Positions 43,982-53,472 of a DNA stretch of 64,000 bases are shown here, piece by piece. This DNA is from Tomitella biformata AHU 1821 (GTDB lineage Bacteria > Actinomycetota > Actinomycetes > Mycobacteriales > Mycobacteriaceae): contig NZ_BAVQ01000023.1 of NCBI RefSeq assembly GCF_000524475.1, positions 1-64,000 of the forward strand, in the 5' to 3' direction. The notes under the pieces are model-generated. The model worked only from the letters and a program-made list of their open reading frames with translations, had not been told where the DNA came from and ran no database searches. The position numbers were made by a program, and so were the translations under genes. Within the stretch, counting starts at the first letter, position 1, and every line of letters starts with the position of its first letter.

Positions 43982-44617
43982 GTGACCACCGCAGTGTCTA
44001 GAGCCCGAATGACGAGAGCCGAGCGCAAGCGCGCGGAGATGCGCCAGGAGATCCTGGACGCCGCCTTCGACTGCTTCGCCGAGCGCGGCTACCACGCCAC
44101 CGCCATCGCGGATATCGCGGCAAGCCTCGGCATCGGGCACGGCACCTTCTACCGCTATTTCGAGAACAAGCGGGACATCATCAGCCATGTGATCGACGGG
44201 CTGATCGGCCGGATCGTCGCCGCGCTGGCCACCGAGAACGCGCCCGACGCGGCCAACACCCTCGACGAGTACCGCGTCCAGGTCAAGCGCATCGGCGATG
44301 CCCTCACCAGCATTTTCTTCGAGGACCCCCGCATCCCCCGGCTACTGCTGTTGCAAGCGCCCAGCGTCGACGCGGAGCTGACCCAGCGCATGCTCGAGTT
44401 GCTCGATGGCGCGACGGCGCTGACCGCCGCCTACCTCGCCCACGGCGTCGACCGGGGATACCTGCGCGCCGACCTCGACATCGACGGCACGTCCACGGCC
44501 ATCAACGGCATGATCCTGGCCAGCGCCATCCGCGGACTCCGCTCCCCCGACCGCGCCGCGATGACCAGACTGAACACTGCGATCCAGCAGTTGATGTTCC
44601 ACGGCCTCGCGTCCTAA
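43982..44617 (+). CDS. TetR family regulator of the monooxygenase
   Basis: A 211-residue repressor. The HTH ATAIADIAASLGIGHGTFYRYFENK (about residues 37-61, cited in part) is canonical, and the C-terminal domain is helical. I choose the GTG at 43982, since the upstream frame to 43883 runs across the palindromic control region. The divergent layout with the Baeyer-Villiger gene mirrors ethA-ethR. The ligand is presumably the monooxygenase substrate. Confidence 0.88.
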   Translation: MTTAVSRARMTRAERKRAEMRQEILDAAFDCFAERGYHATAIADIAASLGIGHGTFYRYFENKRDIISHVIDGLIGRIVAALATENAPDAANTLDEYRVQVKRIGDALTSIFFEDPRIPRLLLLQAPSVDAELTQRMLELLDGATALTAAYLAHGVDRGYLRADLDIDGTSTAINGMILASAIRGLRSPDRAAMTRLNTAIQQLMFHGLAS

Positions 44618-44642
44618 CGGCCCACCTCAGCCGACGACCCGT

Positions 44643-46469
44643 TCAGCCCACGTCCAGGAGATGCGGCAACCCGGACTTGAACCGCGCGGCGTCGAGCGCA
44701 CGCATCGGCCCCAATTCCGGCGGCTCGTGCAGCGTGAACATCGGGCACGGCGCGGCGGTCGAGTCCGCGGACTCCAGCAACGCGTTCACCGCGGCGCGGG
44801 CAGACTCGTTCGCGCCCTCCATGGTCGCGAGATCGATGTTCGTGCGCACGTAGTCCCCCGCCAGAAACAGGTTCGGCACCGCGGTCCGGGTGTGCGGGCG
44901 GCTGTCCCACGAGCCGACGGTGTTCACTAGCAGCGGTGTCTCGTTGTCGTTCTCGCCGCGCGACTCGTTCCAGGCGATGCCGGGGTCGAGGAACCACGAG
45001 AGCAGATCCTCATCTCGCAGGGTCTCCGCGCCGTCGTCGTTGAGGCTGCGCTGCATCTGCGCCCAGGTCTCGCTGGCAATCTCCTCCCGGGTGCAACGTC
45101 GGGCGGGATTGCCGTACAAGATGCCGGGCGTGTCCCAATCGGAGATGTCCACCGATAGGCACTCCCGCGCCTGGCCGTCGCCGTAGGTAGCGGCGAAGTC
45201 GGACCGCCAGAACTGCGCCTGGCTGATCGACGTGAGCGCCCACGGCGAGCCCAGATAGGCCAGGTGCCCGTGCGCGATCGGCGTCGGGGTGCGGAGAAAG
45301 TACTGGATGCCGACCATCCAGTCGACCACCAGTTCCCGCATCTGAACCAGACTCGGGTCCACCGACAGGACCTCCGGCGTCCACAGATCGACGGCCCGCT
45401 CGACGGGCATCGCCGAGACGAACCAATCCGCCTCCACCTCCTGGCGCGCGCCACCCGAGTCCACGGTCATCGCCGCGGCCACCTGGCCGGACCGCATCCG
45501 CAGCCCCGCGACCGTTCTGCCCATCTCGAACCGCACGCCCAGGGCCGACAGGTGCGCCACCCACGGGTCGATCCAGGCCTCGTTCGTCGGCGCGGACAGC
45601 AGCCGGTCCGCGTGCGCCCCGTACGAGGGGACGATGCCGGCGGCGTTCAGGACGAAGGCCTGCCCTACCGTGCCGATGGTCCGGGTCGAGCTCATCGACG
45701 GCTTCGCGGCCACCAGCTGGCGGGTCAATGCGCTGACCAGAACGCTTTGGTAGGCCGCGGATTTCCCCTCGGCGCGTAGCGTCTCCTCCCACGAGGCGTA
45801 TTCCCACTGTCCGAAGCGGCGCTCGATGCTGCTGGTGAGGAAGACGACGAGACGGTCCACAAACCAGCCGACCTCCGCCGGCGGCAGCGAGGAGCCCAGC
45901 GTGAACATGGCGGTCAGCGAGGATCGGAGCGTGTCCGGGTTGGTGAAGTCCATCGGCAGCGGGCCTGCGATGGACATCGGCGCGGTCAGGTCGGGCTGGC
46001 CCACCATCGACAGCCGTGCGGCCGAGGCTCCCACCAGGTTGTCCAGCACGCCATTGGCATTGCCGGCGAACGGAATTCGGGCCATCGTCTCCGGGATGTG
46101 CTGATAGAAGCCAGGGAAGAACCGGAAGCCGTGCTCCCCGGGAAGGTCCCGGCGGCCGCCCGTGCCGGTGCCCTGCACACCCATGCTGCGCGCCTTGCCG
46201 CCGAGCGCCGACGGCTCGAACACGGTGACCTCGAAGCCGCGCTCGATGAGCTCGTGCGCCGCGGCCAGCCCCGCCATCCCCCCGCCGAGTATCGCGACGC
46301 GCTTCCCGTTCGAGCGGCGCGCGGGCGCGGCGCCGGCCACCGGAGATCCCACCGCCAGGCCGATCGCGGCGCCCGCCCCTGCCATACCGACCGCGCCCAG
46401 CAACTTCCGGCGGGTCAGCACCGGACCGGTGAAGGTCGAACTCCTCTGACCGTCCTCGTATCTCGCCAC
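44643..46469 (-). CDS. Tat-exported FAD-dependent oxidoreductase (HpnE/phytoene-desaturase-like)
   Basis: A 608-residue flavoprotein of the amine-oxidase/phytoene-desaturase group, similar to hydroxysqualene dehydroxylases. A twin-arginine signal is visible: LTRRKLLGAVGMAGAGAAIG (about residues 19-38) with an AGAAPA cleavage region. The FAD site AILGGGMAGLAAAHEL follows at about residue 60, then a GGKARS loop, and near the end FLAGDYVRTNIDLATMEGA for flavin binding. Export by Tat would place it outside the cytoplasmic membrane, unusual for this family. The GTG at 46469 has GGGGG 6 nt upstream. It converges with the TetR gene; substrate unknown. Confidence 0.82.
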   Translation of the reverse strand: MARYEDGQRSSTFTGPVLTRRKLLGAVGMAGAGAAIGLAVGSPVAGAAPARRSNGKRVAILGGGMAGLAAAHELIERGFEVTVFEPSALGGKARSMGVQGTGTGGRRDLPGEHGFRFFPGFYQHIPETMARIPFAGNANGVLDNLVGASAARLSMVGQPDLTAPMSIAGPLPMDFTNPDTLRSSLTAMFTLGSSLPPAEVGWFVDRLVVFLTSSIERRFGQWEYASWEETLRAEGKSAAYQSVLVSALTRQLVAAKPSMSSTRTIGTVGQAFVLNAAGIVPSYGAHADRLLSAPTNEAWIDPWVAHLSALGVRFEMGRTVAGLRMRSGQVAAAMTVDSGGARQEVEADWFVSAMPVERAVDLWTPEVLSVDPSLVQMRELVVDWMVGIQYFLRTPTPIAHGHLAYLGSPWALTSISQAQFWRSDFAATYGDGQARECLSVDISDWDTPGILYGNPARRCTREEIASETWAQMQRSLNDDGAETLRDEDLLSWFLDPGIAWNESRGENDNETPLLVNTVGSWDSRPHTRTAVPNLFLAGDYVRTNIDLATMEGANESARAAVNALLESADSTAAPCPMFTLHEPPELGPMRALDAARFKSGLPHLLDVG

Positions 46470-46640
46470 GATTTTCCCCCATCGGTCGGCGCCCAAGACC
46501 GCGCACCGAGGGCGCCAACAACCGTTGTCAGTTTGCGCGATGTGTAATTGTTAACACATCTTCTGGCCACCGGCGTGGAGAAAGGACGAATCCACCGACC
46601 TCCTGGCCGGTGGATTCGCGCGCAATTCTGGAAAGTTCGA

Positions 46641-47819
46641 CTACAGCCCTTCGAGCGCCTGCTCGATATCGCCGAGCAAGTCGGAGGCGTCCTCGATGCC
46701 CACGGACAGGCGCACCAGGTTGTCCGGGACCTCCAGCAGCGAGCCGGCGGTGGACGCGTGCGTCATGGCGCCGGGGTGCTCGATCAGCGACTCGACCCCG
46801 CCCAGCGACTCCGCGAGGGTGAAAAGCTCTGTGCGCGCGCAGAAGTCGAGCGCGGATTGCTTGCCGCCGGACAGCTGCACCGAGATCATCCCGCCGAAGC
46901 GTCGCATCTGCTTGGCGGCGACCGCGTGGCCCGGGTGGCTCTCGAGCCCCGGGTAGAGGACCTTGTCGATGGCCGGATGGCCGGTGAAGAACTCCACCAG
47001 CTTCTCGGCGTTGTCGCAGTGCCGCTCCATGCGAACTGCGAGGGTCTTGAGCCCACGCATCGTCAGGTACGCGTCGAACGGGCCGGGCACCCCGCCGGAG
47101 CCGTTCTGCAGGAACGCGAGGGACGCGTCCATCTCCTCGCTGTTGGTGATCAGCGCGCCGCCGACCACATCGGAGTGTCCACCGATGTACTTGGTGGTCG
47201 AGTGCAGCACGACGTCCGCGCCCAGAGTCAGCGGCGTCTGCAGGTACGGGGACGCGAAGGTGTTATCCACGACCATCTTCGCGCCGCCGGCATGGGCGAT
47301 CTCGGCGATCGCCGTGATGTCGCCGACGTTGAGCAGCGGGTTGGTGGGCGTCTCGATCCAGACCAGCTTCGTGTTGGGGCGCATCGCCGCACGCACCGCG
47401 TCGAGGTCGGTGATGGGGGCCGGGGTGTACTCGATCCCCCACTGGCTGAATACCTTGTCGATCAGCCGGAATGTGCCGCCGTAGGCGTCGTTCGGGATGA
47501 CGAGGTGGTCGCCGGGCCGCAGCTCCGCGCGCAGCAGGCAGTCCGTCGCAGCCATGCCCGAGGCGAAGGCGCGGCCGAAGGTCCCGGACTCGACCGCCGA
47601 GAGGTTGGCCTCCAGCGGGCGCCGCGTCGGGTTGCCGGTGCGGGCGTACTCATAGCCATCGCGCATCACGCCGACGCCGTCCTGCGCGAAGGTCGAGGAC
47701 GCGTAGATCGGCACGTTGACGGCACCGGTCAGCGGGTCGGGCTCATAGCCCGCGTGGATTGCTCGGGTGGAAAATCCTTGCCACGAGGTGGAATCGGCCG
47801 TACTGCGCTGCTCACTCAT
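46641..47819 (-). CDS. metB: Cystathionine gamma-synthase
   Basis: PLP enzyme of the Cys/Met metabolism family, 392 residues. It joins cysteine with an activated homoserine to give cystathionine. Motifs: STRAIHAGYEPDP, YEYARTGNPTR, the PLP-lysine strand LHSTTKYIGGHSDV (about residue 205) and the ending SVGIEDASDLLGDIEQAL. The ATG at 47819 has AGGG 9 nt upstream; a longer open frame upstream is an artefact. The gene follows cbs in the same direction, 143 nt apart. Together they control the cystathionine node. A cystathionine gamma-lyase function cannot be excluded by sequence alone. Confidence 0.92.
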   Translation of the reverse strand: MSEQRSTADSTSWQGFSTRAIHAGYEPDPLTGAVNVPIYASSTFAQDGVGVMRDGYEYARTGNPTRRPLEANLSAVESGTFGRAFASGMAATDCLLRAELRPGDHLVIPNDAYGGTFRLIDKVFSQWGIEYTPAPITDLDAVRAAMRPNTKLVWIETPTNPLLNVGDITAIAEIAHAGGAKMVVDNTFASPYLQTPLTLGADVVLHSTTKYIGGHSDVVGGALITNSEEMDASLAFLQNGSGGVPGPFDAYLTMRGLKTLAVRMERHCDNAEKLVEFFTGHPAIDKVLYPGLESHPGHAVAAKQMRRFGGMISVQLSGGKQSALDFCARTELFTLAESLGGVESLIEHPGAMTHASTAGSLLEVPDNLVRLSVGIEDASDLLGDIEQALEGL

Positions 47820-47904
47820 GATTGACACCCTAGTCGGTGCCGCCGACATGGCGCTTCGCGATAGCGCGGGAAAGAGCCTCTTCGTGGAAGCCCCAGGCCG
47901 CGCA

Positions 47905-47932
47905 CACTCTCGCGACCTGGGACTTTCACGAG
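47905..47932 (+). repeat. Dispersed repeat copy c (GCGACCTGGG core)
   Basis: Begins CACTCTCGCGACCTGGGACT and ends TTCACGAG, in the gap between cbs and metB. Similar copies lie at 42121 and 42247. Confidence 0.5.
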
Positions 47933-47962
47933 ACCCCTGCGCCAGGACAATCTCGGTCGTAG

Positions 47963-49348
47963 CTACGAGCCGTCGCTGATGAAGCCCAACAGGTCGTGAC
48001 GGGTGATGACACCGACGGGCTTGCCGTCGTCGATCACCATCAGCGCGTCGATCTCGCCGAGGGCCTTCGTCGCGGCGTTGATGTGCTCGCCGGCGCCGAT
48101 CTGCGGCAGCGGCTTGCCCATGTGCTGGGCAACGGAGTCCGCCAGCTGCGCGCGGCCCTCGAAGACGGCGCTGAGCAGCTCGCGCTCGGACACCGAGCCC
48201 GCCACCTCCCCGGCTGTGATGGGCGGCTCGGCCCCGACGACGGGCATCTGGGAGACGCCGTACTCGCGGAGGATCTCGATGGCGTCGCGCACGGTCTCGG
48301 ACGGGTGGGTGTGCACCAGTGCGGGCAGCTCCCCGGACTTGCCGCGCAGCACGTCGCCGACGGTCGCGTCGTCCTCTTTGCCGTCGAGCGGGGTCCGCAG
48401 GAAGCCGTAAGAGGCCATCCACTTGTCGTTGAAGATCTTCGACAGGTAGCCGCGGCCGCCGTCGGGCAGCAGCGCCACGACGATGGCGTCGGGGCCCTCC
48501 CGGCGGGCGACCTCGAGCGCGGCGACGACGACCATGCCGCAGCTGCCGCCGACGAGGAGGCCCTCCTCGCGGGCGAGGCGACGGGTCATCTCGAAGGAGT
48601 CCGCGTCGGAGACGGCGATGATCTCGTTGGGGATCGCGGGGTCATAGGCCTTGGGCCAGAAGTCCTCGCCCACGCCCTCCACGAGGTACGGGCGGCCGGT
48701 GCCCCCGGAGTAGACGGAGCCCTCGGGGTCGACGCCGATGACCTTGACCTTGCCGTCGGAGACCTCTTTGAGATAGCGGCCGGTGCCGGAGATTGTGCCG
48801 CCGGTGCCAACGCCGGCGACGAAGTGCGTGACCTTGCCGTCGGTGTCGCGCCAGATCTCGGGGCCGGTGGTCTCGTAGTGGCTGAGCGGGCCTGCCATAT
48901 TGGAGTACTGGTTGGGCTTCCAGCCGCCGGGGATCTCGGCAGCGAGCCGGTCGGAGACGTTGTAGTAGCTATCGGGGTGCTCCGGTGCCACGGCCGTCGG
49001 GCACACGACGACCTCCGCGCCGTAGGCCTTGAGGACGTCGCGCTTGTCCTCGCTGACCTTGTCCGGGCAGACGAAGACGCAGTGGTAACCGCGCTGCTGC
49101 GCCACGAGGGCGAGGCCGACGCCGGTGTTGCCGGATGTCGGCTCGACGATGGTGCCACCGGGCTTGAGCAGACCGGCCTTCTCGGCGTCGTCGATCATCT
49201 TGACGGCGATCCGGTCCTTCGAGCTGGCGCCGGGGTTGAGGTATTCCACCTTCGCCGCGACGATGCCCGAGATTCCCTCGGTGACCTTGTTGAGCTTGAC
49301 CAGCGGTGTGTTGCCAATGAGATCGACAACGGAATTCGCGATGCGCAT
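47963..49348 (-). CDS. cbs: Cystathionine beta-synthase (two CBS domains)
   Basis: PLP enzyme condensing serine with homocysteine, first step of transsulfuration; 461 residues. The catalytic domain has GNTPLVKLNKV, PGASSKDRIAVKM with the PLP lysine (about residue 44), EPTSGNTGVGLA and GVGTGGTISGTGRYLK. Residues about 335-461 form two CBS domains (VGDVLRGK..; ..HINAATKALGEIDALMVIDDGKPVGVITRHD, in part), which bind adenosyl ligands such as SAM. It matches Rv1077 in layout and position. The ATG at 49348 starts the standard N-terminus. Confidence 0.95.
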   Translation of the reverse strand: MRIANSVVDLIGNTPLVKLNKVTEGISGIVAAKVEYLNPGASSKDRIAVKMIDDAEKAGLLKPGGTIVEPTSGNTGVGLALVAQQRGYHCVFVCPDKVSEDKRDVLKAYGAEVVVCPTAVAPEHPDSYYNVSDRLAAEIPGGWKPNQYSNMAGPLSHYETTGPEIWRDTDGKVTHFVAGVGTGGTISGTGRYLKEVSDGKVKVIGVDPEGSVYSGGTGRPYLVEGVGEDFWPKAYDPAIPNEIIAVSDADSFEMTRRLAREEGLLVGGSCGMVVVAALEVARREGPDAIVVALLPDGGRGYLSKIFNDKWMASYGFLRTPLDGKEDDATVGDVLRGKSGELPALVHTHPSETVRDAIEILREYGVSQMPVVGAEPPITAGEVAGSVSERELLSAVFEGRAQLADSVAQHMGKPLPQIGAGEHINAATKALGEIDALMVIDDGKPVGVITRHDLLGFISDGS

Positions 49349-49473
49349 ACCGCCATGCTTCCAGATGCCGGCCCGTGGGGCGATCGAAGGTCCGGCTCAG
49401 TCCCGGATTCCGGCCGAAATCCGGCGGCCGCCGCTAAGTTGGAACCTAACGCTCAGCGACGGGGGAGGTGCAC

Positions 49474-50496
49474 ATGATCGACCTCAGATCGCATGCGGCG
49501 GCCCTCGAGACCACCGCGAAGGTGGGTGCCGCGGCTGCCGGCTCGGGCGCGGCGACCTGGCTTGGCTACAACTATCTGCAGTACCAGGCCCGCGCCACTC
49601 GCCAGCGCATTGGCCGCCCCCACGCCCGGCCACTGCGGGCCGACGGCATCTACCTGGGGGAATCGCTCACACCGCAGCGGTACGGCCAGGCAGATCTGCA
49701 CCTGATGGTTTTTGGCGACTCCACCGCGGCCGGCCTGGGCTGCGAGATCGCCGACGAGACCCCCGGCGTGCTGCTCGCGCGCGGGCTCGCCGCGGAGACC
49801 GGCAAGCGGGTGCGGCTCAGCACCAAGGCCATCGTCGGCGCCACCTCCCGCGGCCTCGAGAGCCAAGTCGACGCGATGTTCATCGCCGGGCCACCGCCGG
49901 ACGCCGCCGTGATCCTGATCGGCGCCAACGACGTCACTTCGGCGCAGCCGCCGCGCACCGCCGCCGCCCGGGTGGGCGATGCCGTCGGGCGACTCGCCGG
50001 CAGCGGTGCGGCGGTCGTCGTGGGCACCTGCCCGGACCTAGGCGTCATCGCCGCGATCCCCCAGCCGCTGCGCTCGGTCACCCGCCGGTGGGGGTTGCTC
50101 CTAGCCCGGCTCCAGGGCGAGCAGACCCGCAAGGCCGGCGGCGTCGCCGTGCCGTTGGCGGATCTGCTGGCCCCCGAGTTCCTCGCGGCCCCCGACATGA
50201 TGTTCTCCCCGGACCGCTTCCACCCGTCCGCAGCCGGCTACGCGCTCGCCGCGGAGCAGCTGCTGCCCGCGCTGTGCGACGCGCTGGGGCTCTGGCGCGG
50301 CGGCCCGATCGCGGAGCTCCCGACGGTGTCGGCGACGGCCGAGTCCATGCGCCCCATGGTGCGCGCCCGGCGGGCCCTCCACCACCTAGTGAGACGGCGC
50401 CAGGATACGGACGGATCCGCTCTGGTGCAGGCATTTCCGCTGGGTCCGGTCCCAGCGCAGGTGATCCTAGACGCCGCCGAACGCCAGCAAACGTGA
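49474..50496 (+). CDS. SGNH/GDSL-family hydrolase
   Basis: A 340-residue esterase or lipase of the SGNH superfamily. Block I is FGDSTAAGLG with the catalytic serine (about residue 84), block III GANDVT, block V DRFHPSAAGYALAAEQ with the Asp-His pair. A hydrophobic Ala-rich N-terminal stretch (about 12-30) could anchor it to the membrane. Orthologue of Rv1075c by position (next to cbs and thiolase). The ATG at 49474 has GGAGG 5 nt upstream. It precedes the thiolase by 72 nt and may be co-transcribed. Confidence 0.9.
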   Translation: MIDLRSHAAALETTAKVGAAAAGSGAATWLGYNYLQYQARATRQRIGRPHARPLRADGIYLGESLTPQRYGQADLHLMVFGDSTAAGLGCEIADETPGVLLARGLAAETGKRVRLSTKAIVGATSRGLESQVDAMFIAGPPPDAAVILIGANDVTSAQPPRTAAARVGDAVGRLAGSGAAVVVGTCPDLGVIAAIPQPLRSVTRRWGLLLARLQGEQTRKAGGVAVPLADLLAPEFLAAPDMMFSPDRFHPSAAGYALAAEQLLPALCDALGLWRGGPIAELPTVSATAESMRPMVRARRALHHLVRRRQDTDGSALVQAFPLGPVPAQVILDAAERQQT

Positions 50497-50568
50497 ATCC
50501 GGAATCAACCTGCGGACCGGGGCACGTAACGTGGGGGGCAACCCGCCCCACATATCTAAGGAGATTCC

Positions 50569-51789
50569 ATGGCTGAGGCCGTAATTGTTTCCGCTGTACG
50601 CTCGCCGATCGGCCGCGCCGGCAAGGGCTCGCTCAAGGACATGCGTCCCGACGAGCTCGCCACGCAGATGGTCGCCGCCGCACTCGCCAAGGTGCCGAAC
50701 CTGGACCCGCGCGAGATCGACGACCTGATGATGGGCTCGGGCCAGCCCGGTGGCCAGGCCGGCTTCAACATCGCGCGCGTCGTCGCCGTGAGCTTGGGCT
50801 ACGACTACCTGCCCGGTGTCACCGTCAACCGCTACTGCTCCTCCTCGCTTCAGACCACCCGCATGGCGATGCACGCCATCCGCGCGGGCGAGGGCGACGT
50901 CTTCATCTCCGCCGGCGTCGAGTCGGTCTCGTCCTTCGGAGTCGGCAACGCCGACGGCTGGCCGAACTCCAAGAACACCGAGCGCTACGGCGAGGCCATG
51001 GCCCGCTCGGAGAAGGAAGCCGAGGGCGGCATCGCCTGGAGCGACCCCCGCGAGAAGGGCCTCATCCCCGACGTCTACCTCGGCATGGGCCAGACCGCTG
51101 AGAACGTCGCGTCCTTCACCGGCATCAGCCGCGAGGACCAGGACCGCTGGGGCGTCCGCAGCCAGAACCGCGCGGAGGAGGCCATCAACCGCGGCTTCTT
51201 CGCCAACGAGATCACCCCGATCACGCTGCCCGACGGCACCGTCGTGTCCACCGATGACGGCCCCCGCGCCGGCACCAGCTACGAGAAGATCAGCCAGCTC
51301 AAGCCGGTCTTCCGCCCGGACGGCACCGTCACCGCCGGCAACGCCTGCCCGCTGAACGATGGCGCGGCCGCGCTGATCATCATGTCCGACACCAAGGCGA
51401 AGGCCCTCGGCCTGACCCCGCTGGCGCGCATCGTCTCGACCGCCGCCACCGGCTTGTCCCCCGAGATCATGGGCCTGGGCCCGATCGAGGCCGTCAAGAA
51501 GGCCCTCGGCTACGCCAAGATGGGCGTCTCGGACATCGACCTGTTCGAGATCAACGAGGCGTTCGCCGTGCAGGTGCTGGGCTCCGCCCGCGCGCTGGAC
51601 ATCAACGAGGACAAGATCAACATCTCCGGTGGCGCGATCGCCCTCGGCCACCCGTTCGGCATGACCGGCGCGCGGATCACCAACACGCTGCTGAACAACC
51701 TGCGTGAGCAGGACAAGACGTTCGGCGTCGAGACCATGTGTGTCGGTGGCGGCCAGGGTATGGCGATGGTGCTCGAGCGCCTCAGCTGA
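50569..51789 (+). CDS. Acetyl-CoA acyltransferase (thiolase)
   Basis: A 406-residue thiolase of the FadA type, which cleaves 3-ketoacyl-CoA to acetyl-CoA plus a shortened acyl-CoA. The nucleophilic cysteine is in VNRYCSSSLQT (about residue 93), the NEAFA loop follows, the histidine is in GGAIALGHPFGMTGAR, and the second cysteine in CVGGGQGMAMV. AAGGAG precedes the ATG by 6 nt. Same position as fadA3 (Rv1074c). A very strong hairpin ends the unit. Confidence 0.95.
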   Translation: MAEAVIVSAVRSPIGRAGKGSLKDMRPDELATQMVAAALAKVPNLDPREIDDLMMGSGQPGGQAGFNIARVVAVSLGYDYLPGVTVNRYCSSSLQTTRMAMHAIRAGEGDVFISAGVESVSSFGVGNADGWPNSKNTERYGEAMARSEKEAEGGIAWSDPREKGLIPDVYLGMGQTAENVASFTGISREDQDRWGVRSQNRAEEAINRGFFANEITPITLPDGTVVSTDDGPRAGTSYEKISQLKPVFRPDGTVTAGNACPLNDGAAALIIMSDTKAKALGLTPLARIVSTAATGLSPEIMGLGPIEAVKKALGYAKMGVSDIDLFEINEAFAVQVLGSARALDINEDKINISGGAIALGHPFGMTGARITNTLLNNLREQDKTFGVETMCVGGGQGMAMVLERLS

Positions 51790-51833
51790 GTCCCACCTGC
51801 ACCTGATCTACCAGCTCCACCTGGCTTCACCGC

Positions 51834-51880
51834 ACGGCGAAACGCCCGGCCTGGATCTTCCCGGCCGGGCGTTTCGCCGT
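51834..51880. terminator. Strong hairpin after thiolase
   Basis: An 18-bp perfect stem: ACGGCGAAACGCCCGGCC (51834-51851) against its complement (51863-51880), 11-nt loop. There is no long T-run, but stability is very high. Confidence 0.75.
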
Positions 51881-51934
51881 CGGACCTCCATGTCTCCACG
51901 TTCGCTGTGGTTTTGAGGAGGAGCCGCGCCTGCA

Positions 51935-51961
51935 TGGAATCTGTCAACCTGCCTGAGACAG
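51935..51961 (+). repeat. Left terminal inverted repeat of the IS
   Basis: Starts TGGAATCTGTCAACCTG and continues to GAGACAG; pairs imperfectly with 53473-53501. Confidence 0.75.
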
Positions 51962-53008
51962 TTCCGCCTCATGCATCACAGGTTTGACGTTGATGCCCGT
52001 CGGCCCCGGCAACGCCGGGGCCAACGGGCGCTGACGATAACGCTCAGGATGCACCGCATAGTCCACATCAAGCATCGCCTGCCGCTGAGCCTGAACCTCG
52101 ACCACCGTGCCATCAAAGACCGCAGCCGGGGTGTACCAGTTCAGACCGCTATGCCGGTGCTCAGTCGCGTACTCCGACAAATACCAGCCCGTCCACTCGC
52201 GGGCGTGCTCGATGCCCGTGAACCGGTCCGGGCAGTGCAGGTCGTACTTGATCGTCTTGAACAACGCCTCCGAAAACGGGTTGTCCTCACTGACCCGCGG
52301 CCGCGAATACGACATCACCACGCCCCGAGCAACCAACGCGTCGACCAACGCGTGCGAGCGCATCGTGGCCCCATTATCGGAATGCACCACCTCCGGCGCC
52401 CCGTACTTCGCGATCGCCTCGGCGAACATCTCCACCGCCAGGTCGTCACTGGTGGTGTACTCGATCCTCCATGCCACCGGAAACCGCGAGAACACATCGA
52501 TCACCAAATACAGCATGTACCGGTCCTGCCGGTTCGGTCCCCGAAACTCCGTCACGTCCCACGACCACATCTGCCCAGGCCGGGACGCATGGACAAACGG
52601 CTTGCGTCGCGAGGACGACCCGCAGCCGCCGCCCGAGCGGGCCCTGCGCCGGTCTCCGACCATGCCTTCCGCGTTGGCGACCCGGTAGAAGGTGCGCTCC
52701 GAGCACGCCACCAGAGCACGGTCGAACGCCCGCCAAAACACTTGCCCCACCGACAAACTCGCATATCGGTTCAAGCACAGCACGTCGAGGATGTCGTCTC
52801 GCTCGGCCTGTGTGAGAGCTGCCGGCTGATCACGGCCGGACTGCGGAATCGGCTCCGCCACCGGCACATAGTGTTGGTAGTCCCGTGTGATCCGGTAATA
52901 GGTCGAGCGGGCCAGACCCACCAAAACGCAGGATCGGGCGATCTTCGCGCCTTCCGCGAAGAGCGCGGTGACGGTCTCGATCAAGACAGTTTGCTGCTGC
53001 GCAGCCAC
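51944..53008 (-). CDS. IS3-family transposase OrfB (DDE integrase core)
   Basis: A 354-residue transposase catalytic subunit. The rve integrase core supplies the DDE triad: D in MWSWDVTEFRG (about 150), D in VVHSDNGATMRS (about 210) and E in SEDNPFSEALFKTIKYD (about 245). It starts with GTG at 53008, overlapping OrfA by 28 nt in the -1 frame, as usual in the family. The overlap contains no classic A6G slippery run (only AGCAAAC), so frameshifting efficiency or independent initiation is uncertain. No truncation is seen. Confidence 0.92.
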   Translation of the reverse strand: MAAQQQTVLIETVTALFAEGAKIARSCVLVGLARSTYYRITRDYQHYVPVAEPIPQSGRDQPAALTQAERDDILDVLCLNRYASLSVGQVFWRAFDRALVACSERTFYRVANAEGMVGDRRRARSGGGCGSSSRRKPFVHASRPGQMWSWDVTEFRGPNRQDRYMLYLVIDVFSRFPVAWRIEYTTSDDLAVEMFAEAIAKYGAPEVVHSDNGATMRSHALVDALVARGVVMSYSRPRVSEDNPFSEALFKTIKYDLHCPDRFTGIEHAREWTGWYLSEYATEHRHSGLNWYTPAAVFDGTVVEVQAQRQAMLDVDYAVHPERYRQRPLAPALPGPTGINVKPVMHEAELSQAG

Positions 53009-53439
53009 CTCGTGTATTCGTCCGCGCTCATCAGCGCCGGCGGGATCAGCGCCTCGGTGTCCGTCTGCTCGCTCTGGGTGATCTCTTCCAAGAGCTCGTA
53101 TGCTTTTCCCAGAATCTCCACCACAGCCTCGGACTGGGCGACCTTCTTCTCCAACTCCGCGATCCGCACGTTCTGCCGCGCGATCGTGGCCCTATCTCGG
53201 CTTGCCACTCTGGTCGGTGCCCTCTCCGCTGCGGCGACCGTGGCGACGGTGAACTCGCCCTGACGGTCCGCGTCGATCCAACGCATGGCCGTCGCCCGGT
53301 GCAGGTTGTATTGGCGCAGCAGCCGAACCTTTGCCCCTCGCTCATGGGCCTGGTGCCATTGTTTGACGAACTCGATCCGAAACGCGATCGGGAATCGTCG
53401 GTGTCCACCGGCTGTGCGGCCAATCTCCACATCGATCAT
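52981..53439 (-). CDS. IS3-family transposase OrfA (HTH + leucine zipper)
   Basis: A 152-residue DNA-binding subunit. The N-terminal HTH (FRIEFVKQWHQAHERGAKVR then LLRQYNLHRATAMRW) is followed by a coiled coil (NVRIAELEKKVAQSEAVVEI, about 88-107) for multimerisation with OrfAB. The ATG at 53439 lies inside the right terminal repeat region. Full length, with no stop or shift within. Confidence 0.9.
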   Translation of the reverse strand: MIDVEIGRTAGGHRRFPIAFRIEFVKQWHQAHERGAKVRLLRQYNLHRATAMRWIDADRQGEFTVATVAAAERAPTRVASRDRATIARQNVRIAELEKKVAQSEAVVEILGKAYELLEEITQSEQTDTEALIPPALMSADEYTRWLRSSKLS

Positions 53440-53472
53440 TGCCTACTCCGCTTCCCCATGGAACCCTGACGG

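Noticed and set aside
46641-48422. Extended metB frame of 593 codons
   Set aside because: The first 200 codons overlap cbs in antisense-like frame and do not resemble a protein; the ATG at 47819 with AGGG gives a normal-length MetB.
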